Shown here in pieces: positions 1 through 9,080 of a DNA stretch of 64,000 bases. This stretch comes from Rhodopseudomonas sp. (GTDB taxonomy: Bacteria; Pseudomonadota; Alphaproteobacteria; Rhizobiales; Xanthobacteraceae): the NCBI RefSeq assembly GCF_013377015.1, contig NZ_JACABA010000004.1, forward strand, positions 1 through 64,000, given 5' to 3'. Below the pieces are notes generated by a model, which saw only the letters and a list, made by a program, of their open reading frames with translations, searched no databases and was not told the origin of the DNA. Positions within the stretch are counted from its first letter, which is position 1. Each line of letters opens with the position of its first letter. Made by a program: the position numbers and the translations under genes.

Positions 1-281
1 TCTTTGGCCTGCTGGCTTTGACGCTCGGTGCCATGACTTGGCTTGCGATCGCCTATCCGGAAGCCGAACGCGTCGGAATTCTCCGAATCCCGACGACTCG
101 CGGCGACCGCCTGTTTCTGTCGCTGATCCTGGCCGCCGTGATTCACCTGGCGTGGATCGCGCTGGTGGGCGCCGAGACGTTGGCGACGCTGCCGGTCGGA
201 GAGGGTATCGAAGTGTCGAGTCTTTGGCTCGCCACCGCCATTTCGCTGGTTTCGGCCGTTGCGATTTTTCGCACGGTCTGA
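1..281 (+). CDS. DUF2160-type small membrane protein of the glycerol ABC transporter (5' truncated by window edge)
   Basis: The reading frame is already open at base 3 and stops at 281, so the N-terminus lies outside the window. Visible features are the motif TTRGDRLFLSLILAA, a hydrophobic segment IHLAWIALVG, and a second one near the C-terminus ending in AVAIFRTV. This pattern (a TRGDRLF loop followed by a two-helix hairpin) is typical of DUF2160, a small inner-membrane protein found in glycerol ABC transporter operons between the permeases and the binding protein. The next gene on the same strand is the glycerol binding protein, which supports the assignment. Its role in transport is not established in the family. 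Confidence 0.8.
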   Translation, partial: FGLLALTLGAMTWLAIAYPEAERVGILRIPTTRGDRLFLSLILAAVIHLAWIALVGAETLATLPVGEGIEVSSLWLATAISLVSAVAIFRTV

Positions 282-351
282 TCGGCGAAGAAGAGCAGAT
301 CCGGGATCAACCCGGAGCTGAAGATGCACATGATGCAACGGAGGAAGCGAT

Positions 352-2148
352 ATGCGATCTGCCAAAGGACCAAGTAGTCGATCGACCAGGACGCGGTTTC
401 TGACAATGGCGAGTGCTGCGACGCTGATTGCGGCATCCGCGACGCTCGCTGCGCCGGCGTTCGCCGACGAAGCGGCCGCCAAGAAATGGATCGATGCCGA
501 GTTTCAGCCCTCGACATTGTCCAAGGACGACCAGATGAAGGAAATGCAGTGGTTCATCAAGGCCGCCCAGCCTTTCAAGGGCATGGAGATTAACGTGACC
601 TCCGAGACCTTGACCACGCATGAGTATGAATCGAAGACGCTCGCCAAAGCCTTCGAGGAAATTACCGGCATCAAGGTCAAGCACGACATCATCCAGGAAG
701 GTGACGTCGTCGAGAAGATCCAGACCCAGATGCAATCCGGCAAGAACGTCTATGACGGCTGGATCAACGATTCCGATTTCATCGGCACCCACTTTCGCTA
801 CGGCCAGGCCGTCGATCTGACGGACTGGATGGCGAAGGAAGGCAAAGACGTCACCGATCCGATGCTCGACGTCAACGACTTCATCGGTAAGTCGTTCACC
901 ACGGCACCGAACGGCCATCTGTATCAACTGCCGGACCAGCAGTTCGCCAACCTGTACTGGTTCCGGTACGATTGGTTCTCAAATCCTGACTACAAGTCCA
1001 AGTTCAAGGCCAAATACGGCTACGACCTCGGCGTCCCGGTGAACTGGTCGGCTTATGAAGACATCGCCGAGTTCTTCACTAACGACATCAAGGAGATCAA
1101 CGGCGTCCGGGTCTATGGCCACATGGATTACGGCAAGAAGGATCCCTCGCTCGGCTGGCGCTTCACCGACGCCTGGCTGTCGATGGCCGGCAACGGCGAC
1201 AAGGGCATTCCGAACGGTCTGCCGGTCGATGAATGGGGCATCCGCATGGAAGGCTGCCGTCCGGTCGGCTCGTCGGTCGAACGTGGCGGCGACGTCAACG
1301 GTCCGGCGGCGGTCTATTCGATCGTCAAATATCTCGACTGGATGAAGAAATATGCCCCGCCGCAGGCGCAAGGCATGACCTTCTCGGAATCCGGTCCGGT
1401 GCCGGCGCAGGGCAACATTGCCCAGCAAGTGTTCTGGTACACCGCCTTCACGGCCGACATGGTGAAGCCCGGTCTGGCGGTGATGAACGACGACGGCACG
1501 CCGAAGTGGCGGATGGCGCCGTCGCCGCATGGCTCCTACTGGAAGGAAGGCATGAAGCTCGGCTATCAGGACGTCGGCTCCGCGACCTTGCTGAAATCGA
1601 CGCCGGTCGATCGCCGCAAGGCGGCCTGGCTCTATCTGCAGTTCATCGTCTCCAAGACCGTGAGCCTGAAGAAGAGCCATGTCGGTCTCACCTTCATCCG
1701 TGAGTCCGATATCTGGGACAAGTCCTTCACCGAGCGCGCGCCGAAGCTCGGCGGGCTGATCGAGTTCTACCGCTCGCCGGCGCGCGTGCAGTGGACCCCG
1801 ACCGGCAACAACGTGCCGGACTATCCGAAGCTGGCGCAATTGTGGTGGCAGAACATCGGCGATGCGGCGTCCGGTGCCAAGACTCCGCAAGCTGCGATGG
1901 ATTCGCTTGCCGCTGCGCAGGACTCGGTGCTGGAACGTCTCGAGAAATCGGGCGTGCAGGGCGCCTGCGGACCGAAGCTGAACAAGAAGGAAACCGCCGA
2001 GTTTTGGTTCGCCAAATCGGCCAAGGACGGCAACATCGCGCCGCAGCGCAAACTCGCCAACGAGAAGCCGAAGGGCGAAACCATCGACTACGACACTTTG
2101 ATCAAGTCGTGGCCGGCTTCGCCCCCGAAGCGCGCTTCGTTGAACTAA
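352..2148 (+). CDS. glpV: Glycerol ABC transporter periplasmic substrate-binding protein GlpV
   Basis: A 598-residue extracytoplasmic binding protein. The N-terminus has a basic stretch, then a hydrophobic signal segment (about residues 17-38) ending in APAFADE. The mature part reads like large sugar/polyol-binding family 1 proteins: KWIDAEFQPSTLSKDDQMKE, EITGIKVKHDIIQEGDVVEK and QLPDQQFANLYWFRYDWF match the GlpV family, which binds glycerol in the periplasm for the GlpSTPQV importer. Such proteins are around 570-600 aa, so it is full length. It lies 70 bp after the DUF2160 gene, the usual order at the end of this operon, and a strong terminator follows it. The frame could begin a few codons further downstream; the first ATG is used. 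Confidence 0.9.
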   Translation: MRSAKGPSSRSTRTRFLTMASAATLIAASATLAAPAFADEAAAKKWIDAEFQPSTLSKDDQMKEMQWFIKAAQPFKGMEINVTSETLTTHEYESKTLAKAFEEITGIKVKHDIIQEGDVVEKIQTQMQSGKNVYDGWINDSDFIGTHFRYGQAVDLTDWMAKEGKDVTDPMLDVNDFIGKSFTTAPNGHLYQLPDQQFANLYWFRYDWFSNPDYKSKFKAKYGYDLGVPVNWSAYEDIAEFFTNDIKEINGVRVYGHMDYGKKDPSLGWRFTDAWLSMAGNGDKGIPNGLPVDEWGIRMEGCRPVGSSVERGGDVNGPAAVYSIVKYLDWMKKYAPPQAQGMTFSESGPVPAQGNIAQQVFWYTAFTADMVKPGLAVMNDDGTPKWRMAPSPHGSYWKEGMKLGYQDVGSATLLKSTPVDRRKAAWLYLQFIVSKTVSLKKSHVGLTFIRESDIWDKSFTERAPKLGGLIEFYRSPARVQWTPTGNNVPDYPKLAQLWWQNIGDAASGAKTPQAAMDSLAAAQDSVLERLEKSGVQGACGPKLNKKETAEFWFAKSAKDGNIAPQRKLANEKPKGETIDYDTLIKSWPASPPKRASLN

Positions 2149-2172
2149 GCGAAGCGCAGCAGCAATAACGCG

Positions 2173-2200
2173 AAAGGCCGGGAGCGATCCCGGCCTTTTT
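2173..2200 (+). terminator. Rho-independent terminator after glpV
   Basis: AGGCCGGGA and TCCCGGCCT form a perfect 9-bp stem around a GCGA loop (2175-2196), followed by a run of T. It starts 26 bp after the glpV stop and should end the glycerol operon. Confidence 0.9.
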
Positions 2201-2221
2201 TATGTGTGCAGAGCACGTCCG

Positions 2222-2301
2222 CGTCATTGCGAGGAGCGTAGCAACGAAGCAATCCAGTCGTTGCTTGCAGCCTGGATTGCTTCGCTTCGCTCGCAATGAC
2301 G
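2222..2301. repeat. Palindromic intergenic repeat, family A (CGTCATTGCGAGGAGCG...)
   Basis: An 80-bp element with inverted ends: CGTCATTGCGAGGAGCGTAG at the left and TTCGCTCGCAATGACG at the right, with an inner pair GAAGCAATCCAG / CTGGATTGCTTC. The same family recurs at 16625-16732 and 49629-49708. It lies between the glpV terminator and the 3' end of the convergent reductase gene. Confidence 0.85.
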
Positions 2302-2327
2302 AACGAGAGTCCGGTGCGCGTCGTCGT

Positions 2328-3425
2328 TTACTGCGCCGCCTGCGCCGATTCCAGCGTCGGATAGTCGGTGTAGCCCTTGGCGCCGCCGCCGTAGAAGGTG
2401 GCCTTGTCGGGCTCGTTCAGCGCCGCGCCGCGCTTGAAGCGCTCGACCAGATCCGGATTGGCGATGAACGCCTTGCCGAATGCGATCAGGTCGGCGTCGT
2501 TGGCCGCCAGCACCTTGTTGGCGAGCGCCAGGTCGTAGCCGTTATTGGCGATGTAGGTGCCGTGGAAGCGCTTGCGCAGGCTCGCATAGTCGAACGGCAG
2601 ATTGTCGCGCGGGCCGCCGGTGGAGCCTTCGATGACGTGGATGTAGACCAGCTTCAGCGCGCTGAGATGATCGACAATGTAGTCGAACAACGCTTGCGGA
2701 TGTGAGTCGGAGACGTCGTTGGCCGGGGTCACCGGCGAAATCCGGATCCCGGTTTTCTCCGGGCCGATCTGCTTGGCCACCGCGGCGGCAACTTCGAGCA
2801 TCAGCCGGGCGCGGTTCTCGATCGACCCGCCGTAGGCATCGGTGCGCTTGTTGCTGCTTTCCCTGGCGAACTGGTCGAGCAGATAGCCGTTGGCGCCGTG
2901 AATCTCGACGCCGTCGAAGCCGGCTTCGATCGCGTTGGCGGCGGCCTGCCGGAAGCTCTCGATGATGCCGGGAAGCTCGGAGAGCTCCAGCGCGCGGGGC
3001 TCGGAGACGTCGGCGAAGGTGCCGCCGACGAAGGTCTTGGTCTTGGCGCGGATCGCCGAGGGCGCGACCGGCGCGCCATGATTGGGCTGCAGATCGACGT
3101 GGGAGATGCGGCCGACATGCCAGAGCTGGATGAAGATCTTGCCGCCGCGCTTGTGCACCTCGTCGGTGACCTTGCGCCAGCCGGCGACCTGCTCCTTGGA
3201 GTAGATCCCGGGGGTGTCCTGATAGCCCTGGCCCTGCTGCGAGACCTGGCTGGCCTCGGTGATCAGCAAGCCGGCGGTGGCGCGCTGGCCGTAATATTCG
3301 GTCGCCAGTGGATTGGGTACGAAACCGGCCAACGCCCGGTTGCGTGTCAGCGGTGCCATCACGGTGCGGTTGGACAGGGTGATCGGGCCGAGTTTGTACG
3401 GCTCGAAGAGTTTGGTGTCGCTCAT
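2328..3425 (-). CDS. Old Yellow Enzyme family alkene reductase (NADH:flavin oxidoreductase)
   Basis: A 365-residue FMN-dependent (beta/alpha)8-barrel enzyme of the NemA/OYE type, which reduces activated C=C bonds or nitro compounds with NAD(P)H. Family marks are LFEPYKLGPITLSNRTVMAP with PLTRNRAL at the N-terminus, the substrate/FMN pair in VEIHGANGYLLDQF, TDAYGGSIENRARL, and the C-terminal FGKAFIANPDLVERF. The start at MSDTKLFEPY is chosen because family alignment begins there; an upstream in-frame start at 3515 would add about 30 residues unlike the family. It is separated from the next minus-strand gene by a terminator. The natural substrate cannot be read from sequence. Confidence 0.92.
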   Translation of the reverse strand: MSDTKLFEPYKLGPITLSNRTVMAPLTRNRALAGFVPNPLATEYYGQRATAGLLITEASQVSQQGQGYQDTPGIYSKEQVAGWRKVTDEVHKRGGKIFIQLWHVGRISHVDLQPNHGAPVAPSAIRAKTKTFVGGTFADVSEPRALELSELPGIIESFRQAAANAIEAGFDGVEIHGANGYLLDQFARESSNKRTDAYGGSIENRARLMLEVAAAVAKQIGPEKTGIRISPVTPANDVSDSHPQALFDYIVDHLSALKLVYIHVIEGSTGGPRDNLPFDYASLRKRFHGTYIANNGYDLALANKVLAANDADLIAFGKAFIANPDLVERFKRGAALNEPDKATFYGGGAKGYTDYPTLESAQAAQ

Positions 3426-3572
3426 TGGTGCGGTCCCACAAATTGTCGATCCCGTGGAACTGGGGACGACGGATGCGAAAGGCAATGCGGCTGCCGAAAA
3501 TAGATGCGGCTGCATGATTTTTTGGAATGCCCCGGTCGCCAGCCGGAGAAATTCAGCATGGCGATGCTGAGA

Positions 3573-3606
3573 AAAGGCGCGCGAAAGGTCAATTTCGCGC
3601 GCCTTT
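3573..3606 (-). terminator. Rho-independent terminator after the DUF1993 gene
   Basis: A perfect 14-bp stem AAAGGCGCGCGAAA / TTTCGCGCGCCTTT around a 6-base loop. It begins 3 bp beyond the stop of the minus-strand DUF1993 gene and is followed on that strand by TTTTC. It closes the liv/DUF1993 transcription unit. Confidence 0.9.
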
Positions 3607-3609
3607 GAC

Positions 3610-4113
3610 TCAGTTCACGCCCATGAAATCCCGTTTGCCGATTTCGACGCCGTTGTGGCGCAGGATGCCGTGCGCGGTGGCGGCGTGAAAATAGAAGTTC
3701 GGCAGGCTGAAATGGCTGAGGAATTCCGGCGCCTTCATGGTCATGGTCTTGTCGGGGCCGACCGGGATGGTGATCTCGCGGGTCTCGGCGCCCTCGAACT
3801 GCGCCGGCGTGAATCCCTTCACATAGGCGATGGTGTTGGCGAGGCGCTGCTGCAATTCGGCGAAGGTCTTCTCGGTGTCGGGTGTCGACGGCACCTCGGT
3901 GCCGGCGATCCGCGCGGTGCCCTTGGCGGCGAAATCGCAGACCAGCTGGATCTGCCGGCTGAGCGGCAGCATGTCGGGATACAGCCGCGCGCCGAGCAGC
4001 ACCGCGGGATCGATCTTCTTGGCGGCGGCGTGGGCTTCGGCCTTGCTCAGGATGCCTGACAGGCTGTTGAGGATCTGCAAATAGGCAGGGACAGCGGATT
4101 GATAGAGCGACAT
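3610..4113 (-). CDS. DUF1993 family protein
   Basis: A 167-residue soluble protein that reads as DUF1993: MSLYQSAVPAYLQILNSLS at the N-terminus, LLGARLYPDMLPLSRQIQ in the middle, and LPNFYFHAATAHGILRHNGV near the end. The family has a four-helix DinB-like fold and no firmly known function. The start is fixed by the family alignment. It lies 35 bp downstream of livM on the same strand and shares the terminator at 3573-3606, so it may be co-transcribed with the transporter. That link is inference from spacing only. Confidence 0.88.
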   Translation of the reverse strand: MSLYQSAVPAYLQILNSLSGILSKAEAHAAAKKIDPAVLLGARLYPDMLPLSRQIQLVCDFAAKGTARIAGTEVPSTPDTEKTFAELQQRLANTIAYVKGFTPAQFEGAETREITIPVGPDKTMTMKAPEFLSHFSLPNFYFHAATAHGILRHNGVEIGKRDFMGVN

Positions 4114-4148
4114 GAGGTGGTCTTTCTGTTGAAGGGCAGGATTGCCGA

Positions 4149-5216
4149 TCAGGATTTCGGACGCGTGACGCCGCGCAGCCGGCCGACGATGCCGGTCGGA
4201 AAGAAATACACGCTGGCGACGAACAACAGGCCGAGCCATAGCAGCCAGCGGTCCGGATGCAGCAGCCCCGGCAGCAGCGGCAGCCCGGCTTCGGCGGCGG
4301 CGTTGGAGGCGACGCCCATCAGCGCCTGCAGATAATTCTGCGCCAGGATGAATACGGCGGCGCCGATTACCGCGCCGTACATCGTGCCCATGCCGCCGAT
4401 CACCACCATCAGCAGGATGTCGAGCATGATCGCGAAGGAAAGCGACGTGTCGGGCCCGGCATAGCGCAGCCACATCGCGTTCAACACCCCGGCGGAGGCG
4501 GCCACCACGGCGGCGAGGCAATTGGCGTAAGTGAGATGGAAGACGGTGCGATAGCCGAGCGCCTCGGCGCGGAAGCGATTTTCACGCACCGCCTGCAACA
4601 CCCGTCCGAACGGCGAATTCACCACCCGCAGCAGCCCGAGGATCATCGCCGCGGAGGCGAAGAACACGATGTAGTAGGTCAGGGTGCGGCCGTTGATGCT
4701 GACGCCGAAAAAGTCCTTCACGAACACGGTGCCGGGCCGCAGCAGCTCCGGCAATTGGAAACTGCGGCCGTCCTCGCCGCCGGTCAGCCAGGATAGCTGC
4801 GACGCCAGCACCAGGAACGCCGACGCCACTGCCAGCGTGATCATCGCAAAGAAGATCGCCTCGACCCGCAGCGAGAACAGCCCGATCCCGAGCGCCAGCA
4901 GCGCCGCCAGCGGCAAGCCGACGGCGATTCCGACCGCGATCGCGGCCCAGCTCGGGCCCATGCCGTACAGCGCGATCGCGATCGCATAGCTGCCGATGCC
5001 GTAGAACATCGTGTGGGCGAACGACACCGTGCCGGTGTAGCCGAGCAGCAGGTCGTAGGAGGCCACCAGGGCGGCAAAGATGCAGATCTTGCTGGCGACG
5101 TTCATCGCCTTGGCGCCGGGGAACAAGAACGGCACCGCGGCAAGCGCCACGATGATCGCGATCAGCAGGATACTCAGCGCCCGGCTGCGCGGCGGATCGC
5201 CCGACAGGATTATCAT
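4149..5216 (-). CDS. livM: Branched-chain amino acid-type ABC transporter permease LivM
   Basis: A 355-residue inner-membrane permease. After an N-terminal segment come multiple hydrophobic helices, with the LivM marks YDLLLGYTGTVSFAHTMFYG, FFAMITLAVASAFLVLASQL, RVLQAVRENRFRAEALGY (the cytoplasmic coupling loop) and VIGGMGTMYGAVIGAAVF. The ATG at 5216 overlaps the livH stop by 4 bp, which indicates translational coupling. It is the last core gene of livK-livG-livF-livH-livM. Members carry branched-chain amino acids, urea, amides or aromatic acids; which one cannot be told here. Confidence 0.93.
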   Translation of the reverse strand: MIILSGDPPRSRALSILLIAIIVALAAVPFLFPGAKAMNVASKICIFAALVASYDLLLGYTGTVSFAHTMFYGIGSYAIAIALYGMGPSWAAIAVGIAVGLPLAALLALGIGLFSLRVEAIFFAMITLAVASAFLVLASQLSWLTGGEDGRSFQLPELLRPGTVFVKDFFGVSINGRTLTYYIVFFASAAMILGLLRVVNSPFGRVLQAVRENRFRAEALGYRTVFHLTYANCLAAVVAASAGVLNAMWLRYAGPDTSLSFAIMLDILLMVVIGGMGTMYGAVIGAAVFILAQNYLQALMGVASNAAAEAGLPLLPGLLHPDRWLLWLGLLFVASVYFFPTGIVGRLRGVTRPKS

Positions 5217-6223
5217 CGACTTGTCACCGCATAGAGCCCGCGCGGCCGCCACATCAGGATCGCGACCATCAAGAGGATGTTGGAGACCAGCGCCAGTTTT
5301 GGGACCAGGAAGCCGCCGTAATTGGCGACCATCGCCACCAAGAGCGCGCCGATGAAGCAGCCGCCGATCGAGCCGAGCCCGCCGATGATGACGACGATGA
5401 ACACCAGCACGGTGAGGTCGTTGCCCATCGAGGCGTGGACCTGCTCGCGATACAGCGCCCACATGATGCCGCCGAGGCCCGCCAGTCCGGAGCCGACCAT
5501 GAACACGCCGAGAAACAGCCGTTTGATGTGATAACCGAGCGCTTCGACCATCTCGCGGTTCTCCACCCCGGCGCGGATCAACAGGCCGATTTTGGTGCGG
5601 GCCAGCACCAGCTGGATGCCGGCGAACACTACCAGGCCGACCAGCATCGCCAGCAGCCGATATTTGGCGATCGCGATGTCGCCGATGATGAACGAGCCGC
5701 GCAGCGAGGTCGGCAGCGGCAGCGGAATGATCTGCGGCCCCCACAGCGCGTACAGCGCCTGTTCGGCCACGATGAGTCCGCCGGTAGTCATCAGGATCTG
5801 CTTCAGATGCTGGCCATAGACCGGCAGGATCAGCACCCGCTCGACGACGAGGCCGAGCGCGCCCGACACCGCCATCGCCGCCAGCGCTGCCGGCGCCAGC
5901 ACCGCCAGATTGAGCCACAGCGAATCCGCCTGCACCCAGCCCGCCAGCGGCAGCAGCACCAGGGTCGCCACATAGGCGCCGACCGCGATGAAGGCGCCGT
6001 GACCGAAATTCAGCACGTCCATCAGGCCGAAAACCAGCGTCAGCCCGGAGGCCATGATGAAGATCATCATCCCCATCGCCAGGCTCGCCACCGTCAGCGT
6101 CACCCAGGAACTGCCGGAGCCGACCAGCGGCAGCATCGCGACGGCGAGGATCGCCGGCAGGAACACCGGCAGCAGGTCACGCGGCGGTTTCGGCAGCGCG
6201 TCGGTCGCGGCGAGGTCAGTCAC
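5213..6223 (-). CDS. livH: Branched-chain amino acid-type ABC transporter permease LivH
   Basis: A 336-residue inner-membrane permease partnered with LivM. Characteristic stretches are GLTLVFGLMDVLNFGHGAFI (the NFGHG motif of LivH), RTKIGLLIRAGVENREMVEA (coupling loop) and VFIVVIIGGLGSIGGCFIGA. The start is a GTG whose bases overlap the livF stop (GTGA), and the gene ends in a 4-bp overlap with livM, so the four genes form one coupled unit. The N-terminal 30 residues before the first helix are longer than in E. coli LivH. Confidence 0.92.
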   Translation of the reverse strand: MTDLAATDALPKPPRDLLPVFLPAILAVAMLPLVGSGSSWVTLTVASLAMGMMIFIMASGLTLVFGLMDVLNFGHGAFIAVGAYVATLVLLPLAGWVQADSLWLNLAVLAPAALAAMAVSGALGLVVERVLILPVYGQHLKQILMTTGGLIVAEQALYALWGPQIIPLPLPTSLRGSFIIGDIAIAKYRLLAMLVGLVVFAGIQLVLARTKIGLLIRAGVENREMVEALGYHIKRLFLGVFMVGSGLAGLGGIMWALYREQVHASMGNDLTVLVFIVVIIGGLGSIGGCFIGALLVAMVANYGGFLVPKLALVSNILLMVAILMWRPRGLYAVTSR

Positions 6224-6942
6224 TGATGCGCCTCCAGGCTCAATCCGAGCAGCCGTTCCTGCATCGGGGTGTCGTCGGCCAGCGCCGCCATCTCGCCGCG
6301 ATGCACGATCATGCCGTTGTCCATCACCAGCACGGCGTCGCCGATCATCTGGGCGACGTGGAAATTCTGTTCGACCAGCAGGATGGTGGCGCCGCGGCGC
6401 TTGATCTCGGCGAAGCATTCGATCAGCGAGCCGATGATCGCCGGCGCCAGCCCCTTGGTCGGCTCGTCGATCAAGAGCAGCTTGCGCGGCTCGACGATGG
6501 CCCGCGCGATCGACAGCATCTGCTTCTGTCCGCCCGACAGCAGCCCGGCGCGCGACAGCCAGAATTTGCGCAGCGCCGGGAAGAAGCCGAAGATCCATTC
6601 CAGCCGCGCGGTGTCGAGCGGCCCGTCGCGCGCCGCCAGGATCAGATTTTCCTTCACCGTCAGATCGGCAAACACAGCCATACTTTCCGGCACGTAGCCG
6701 ACGCCGAGCTGGGCGATGTCCGGCGTCGCCATCTGCTCGATCCGTTGTCCGGCGAGCGCGATCTGTCCGCGCGACGGCGGCCACAGTCCCATGATGGTGC
6801 GCAGCGTCGTAGTCTTGCCGGCACCGTTGCGCCCGAGCAGCATCGTGGTCTTGCCCTCGGCGACGGCGAAATTGACGCCCTGCAAAATGTGATAGCGCCC
6901 GATATTGGTGTGCACGCCGCTCAGCTTCAGCAGGTCGGTCAT
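6220..6942 (-). CDS. livF: Branched-chain amino acid-type ABC transporter ATP-binding protein LivF
   Basis: A 240-residue ABC ATPase. Walker A is GRNGAGKTTTLRTIMG (about residues 38-53), the Q-loop region is GVGYVPESMAVFADLTVKEN, the signature is LLSGGQKQMLSIARAI, Walker B is LLLIDEPTKGLAP, and the switch histidine replacement region is ILLVEQNFH. The VPES/VEQN pattern is typical of LivF rather than LivG. The ATG overlaps the livG stop by 4 bp. It energises uptake together with LivG. Confidence 0.94.
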   Translation of the reverse strand: MTDLLKLSGVHTNIGRYHILQGVNFAVAEGKTTMLLGRNGAGKTTTLRTIMGLWPPSRGQIALAGQRIEQMATPDIAQLGVGYVPESMAVFADLTVKENLILAARDGPLDTARLEWIFGFFPALRKFWLSRAGLLSGGQKQMLSIARAIVEPRKLLLIDEPTKGLAPAIIGSLIECFAEIKRRGATILLVEQNFHVAQMIGDAVLVMDNGMIVHRGEMAALADDTPMQERLLGLSLEAHQ

Positions 6943-7703
6943 GCGGCGTTCTTTCCCGGCGCGATGCCCAGATAGGCCTCCTGCACGATCGGCGAGGCGA
7001 TCACCTCGGCGGGCTTGCCGTCGGCGACCAACTGGCCGTTGTGCAGTACGATGATCCGATCGGCGAGCGAACGCACCACGTCCATCTTGTGCTCGACCAA
7101 GAGGATGATCTTGCTGGCGTCATTCTTCAACCGCGCGATCAGATCGAGCACCACCGGCACCTCGTCGACGCTCATGCCGGCGGTCGGTTCGTCGAACATG
7201 TAGACCTTCGGCTGCAGCGCCATCATCAGCGCGACTTCGAGCTTGCGCTGGTCGCCATGCGACAGCGCGGTGGCGGCGACGTCGCGGCGAGCCCCGAGCG
7301 CGACGCTGTCCAGGATGGCGTCGGCGCGCTCGATCAGGTCGCGCCGGGTCCGCCATGGCCGCAGCATGTCGTATTGCGTGCCGCTGTGCGCCTGCACCGC
7401 GAGCCGGACGTTTTCCTCGACGCTGAGATTCGGAAACAGATTGGTGAGCTGGAAGGCGCGGCCGAGCCCGGCGCGGGTGCGCAGCGGCGCGGACAGATTG
7501 GTGATGTCCTGGCCGTCGAACAGCACGCTTCCCTCGCTCGGGCGCAGTTGTCCGGAGATCAGATTGAAATAGGTGGTCTTGCCGGCACCGTTGGGTCCGA
7601 CGATCGCGGTCAGTTCACCCGGCCGGAACGCACAGCTCACCGCATTGACGGCGACGTGGCCGCCGAAGCGAATGGTGAGATTCTGGGTTTCGAGCGTGGT
7701 CAT
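6939..7703 (-). CDS. livG: Branched-chain amino acid-type ABC transporter ATP-binding protein LivG
   Basis: A 254-residue ABC ATPase. Walker A is GPNGAGKTTYFNLISG, the LivG-type sequence GLGRAFQLTNLFPNLSVEEN follows, and Walker B is VYMFDEPTAGMSVDE with ILLVEHKMDVV as the H-loop. The signature is LSHGDQRKLEVAL, with SHGDQ in place of LSGGQ, as is common in LivG. The start at MTTLETQNLT is preferred; an upstream in-frame extension to 7742 runs toward the palindromic repeat and does not match the family. It overlaps livF by 4 bp. Confidence 0.93.
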   Translation of the reverse strand: MTTLETQNLTIRFGGHVAVNAVSCAFRPGELTAIVGPNGAGKTTYFNLISGQLRPSEGSVLFDGQDITNLSAPLRTRAGLGRAFQLTNLFPNLSVEENVRLAVQAHSGTQYDMLRPWRTRRDLIERADAILDSVALGARRDVAATALSHGDQRKLEVALMMALQPKVYMFDEPTAGMSVDEVPVVLDLIARLKNDASKIILLVEHKMDVVRSLADRIIVLHNGQLVADGKPAEVIASPIVQEAYLGIAPGKNAA

Positions 7704-7746
7704 CGGGGACTTTGCATGTTGTGCACCGCTCGCGCTCCGCAAACAA

Positions 7747-7849
7747 CGTCATCCTCCGCGAAAGCGGAGGATCCAGTACGCCGCAGCGTCGCGATTCCAT
7801 CTCTTACGCTCTGGAATACTGGGCCACCCGCTTTCGCGGGTGGTGACAG
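7747..7849. repeat. Palindromic intergenic repeat, family C (GTCATCC/GTCGTCCCCGCGAAAGCGGGG type)
   Basis: The left arm is CGTCATCCTCCGCGAAAGCG and the right arm CCGCTTTCGCGGGTGGTGAC; the inner part contains TCCAGTA/TACTGGG arms. It sits between livG and livK inside the transport operon, so it lies on the mRNA and could form a hairpin that separates expression of the abundant binding protein from that of the membrane components. Relatives are at 24412-24539 and 35492-35592. Confidence 0.8.
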
Positions 7850-7898
7850 TTTATGATTGCGGCGGACTCAGGGCACGCCTCGATCTAGAGCAAGAGTC

Positions 7899-9080
7899 TT
7901 ACCGCTTGTTGCGGATCGGGATGTCCATGTCCTCGATCTTCAATTCGCGCACCGGCTCCAGCACCGCCCAGGCCAGATCCGGATCGACCTTGACCTTGAA
8001 GTGATACATGCTCTGCAGCGCCTGATGATCTTCCTTGCGGAACACCATCTTGCCCTTCGGGGTGTCGAACTCCATGCCTTCCATCGCGGTGATCAGCTTC
8101 TCGGTGTCGGTGGACTTCGCCTTCTGCACCGCGGTAACCGCCGCCATCGCCGCGGCGAAACCGCCCGCGGTGAAAAAATCCGGCGGCGCATTGAAGCGCT
8201 TCTTGTGCTCGGTGACCAGCCAATCGTTCACCGGGTTCTTCGGGATGTCGTAGTAGTAATAGGCCGCGCCCTCCATGCCTGGCATGGCCTTGTAGGCCGC
8301 CAGCGCCGGAAGAATGTTGCCGCCAGTGGACAGCTCGATGCCGTAGCGCTTCGGGTCCATGTCCTGCAGTTTGCTCGGCGGATTGCCGGCGCCGGCCCAG
8401 ATGATCCAGATGATCTTGCGGCCGGGCTTGTCCTTCAGCGCGTCGAACAGCCGTTGCCCGACTGCTGTGAAGTCGGTGGTGGTTGTCGGGACATATTCCT
8501 CGGCGGCCAGCGTGGCGCCGGTCTTGGCCAGCGCTTCCTTGAACGCGGCGACGCCGTCGCGGCCGAAAGCGTAGTCCTGCGCCAGCGTGGCGACGGTGAC
8601 GCCGGGCTTGCCGATCGCCACCGCGTTCGAGATCGCGTCCTGCGAGGAATTACGGCCGGTGCGGAAGATGTAGCGATTCCACTTTTCGCCGGTGATCTGG
8701 TCGGCGACCGCGGGCTCGACGATCAGGATCTTCTTGTTCTCTTCGGCGACGGGGAGATCCGCGAGTGCGGCGGCGGAGGAGGTCGAGCCGATCGCGATGT
8801 CGACCTTGTCGTCCTGATAGGCTTCGGCGAGCGCGGCCTTCGACAGATCGGGTTTGCTCTGATCGTCCTTGGTGATCAGCACGATCTTGCGACCGTCGAC
8901 CATCATGGTGCCCTTGGTGGCGTATTCAAATCCCATCTGCAGCCCGGTCTCGGTCTGCTTGGCGTAGGCCTCGAGCGGCCCGGTCTTGCCGTAGATCAGC
9001 GCGATCTTCAGATCGTCCGCATGCGCGGCGACGGTGGTCAGCGCAAAGGCTGCGGCGGCAATGATAGAGAAATGACGCAC
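7899..9080 (-). CDS. Branched-chain amino acid-type ABC transporter substrate-binding protein LivK-like
   Basis: A 393-residue periplasmic binding protein of type 1 fold. The start is GTG at 9080, with GGAGG 8 bases upstream. Residues 1-21 form a signal peptide ending in VAAHADD. The mature part starts DLKIALIYGKTGPLEAYAKQ, then has GFEYATKGTMMVDGRKIVLI, ITKDDQSKPDLSKAALAEAY and GSTSSAAALADLPVAEENKK. It is the first gene of the liv cluster, followed by a palindromic repeat and then livG. The ligand is unknown; proteins of this type in this group bind amino acids, amides or aromatic carboxylates. Confidence 0.9.
   Translation of the reverse strand: MRHFSIIAAAAFALTTVAAHADDLKIALIYGKTGPLEAYAKQTETGLQMGFEYATKGTMMVDGRKIVLITKDDQSKPDLSKAALAEAYQDDKVDIAIGSTSSAAALADLPVAEENKKILIVEPAVADQITGEKWNRYIFRTGRNSSQDAISNAVAIGKPGVTVATLAQDYAFGRDGVAAFKEALAKTGATLAAEEYVPTTTTDFTAVGQRLFDALKDKPGRKIIWIIWAGAGNPPSKLQDMDPKRYGIELSTGGNILPALAAYKAMPGMEGAAYYYYDIPKNPVNDWLVTEHKKRFNAPPDFFTAGGFAAAMAAVTAVQKAKSTDTEKLITAMEGMEFDTPKGKMVFRKEDHQALQSMYHFKVKVDPDLAWAVLEPVRELKIEDMDIPIRNKR

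Noticed and set aside
2202-2705. A plus-strand frame through the family A repeat and the reductase 3' end
   Set aside because: It reads through a palindromic repeat and then antisense to the Old Yellow Enzyme gene.
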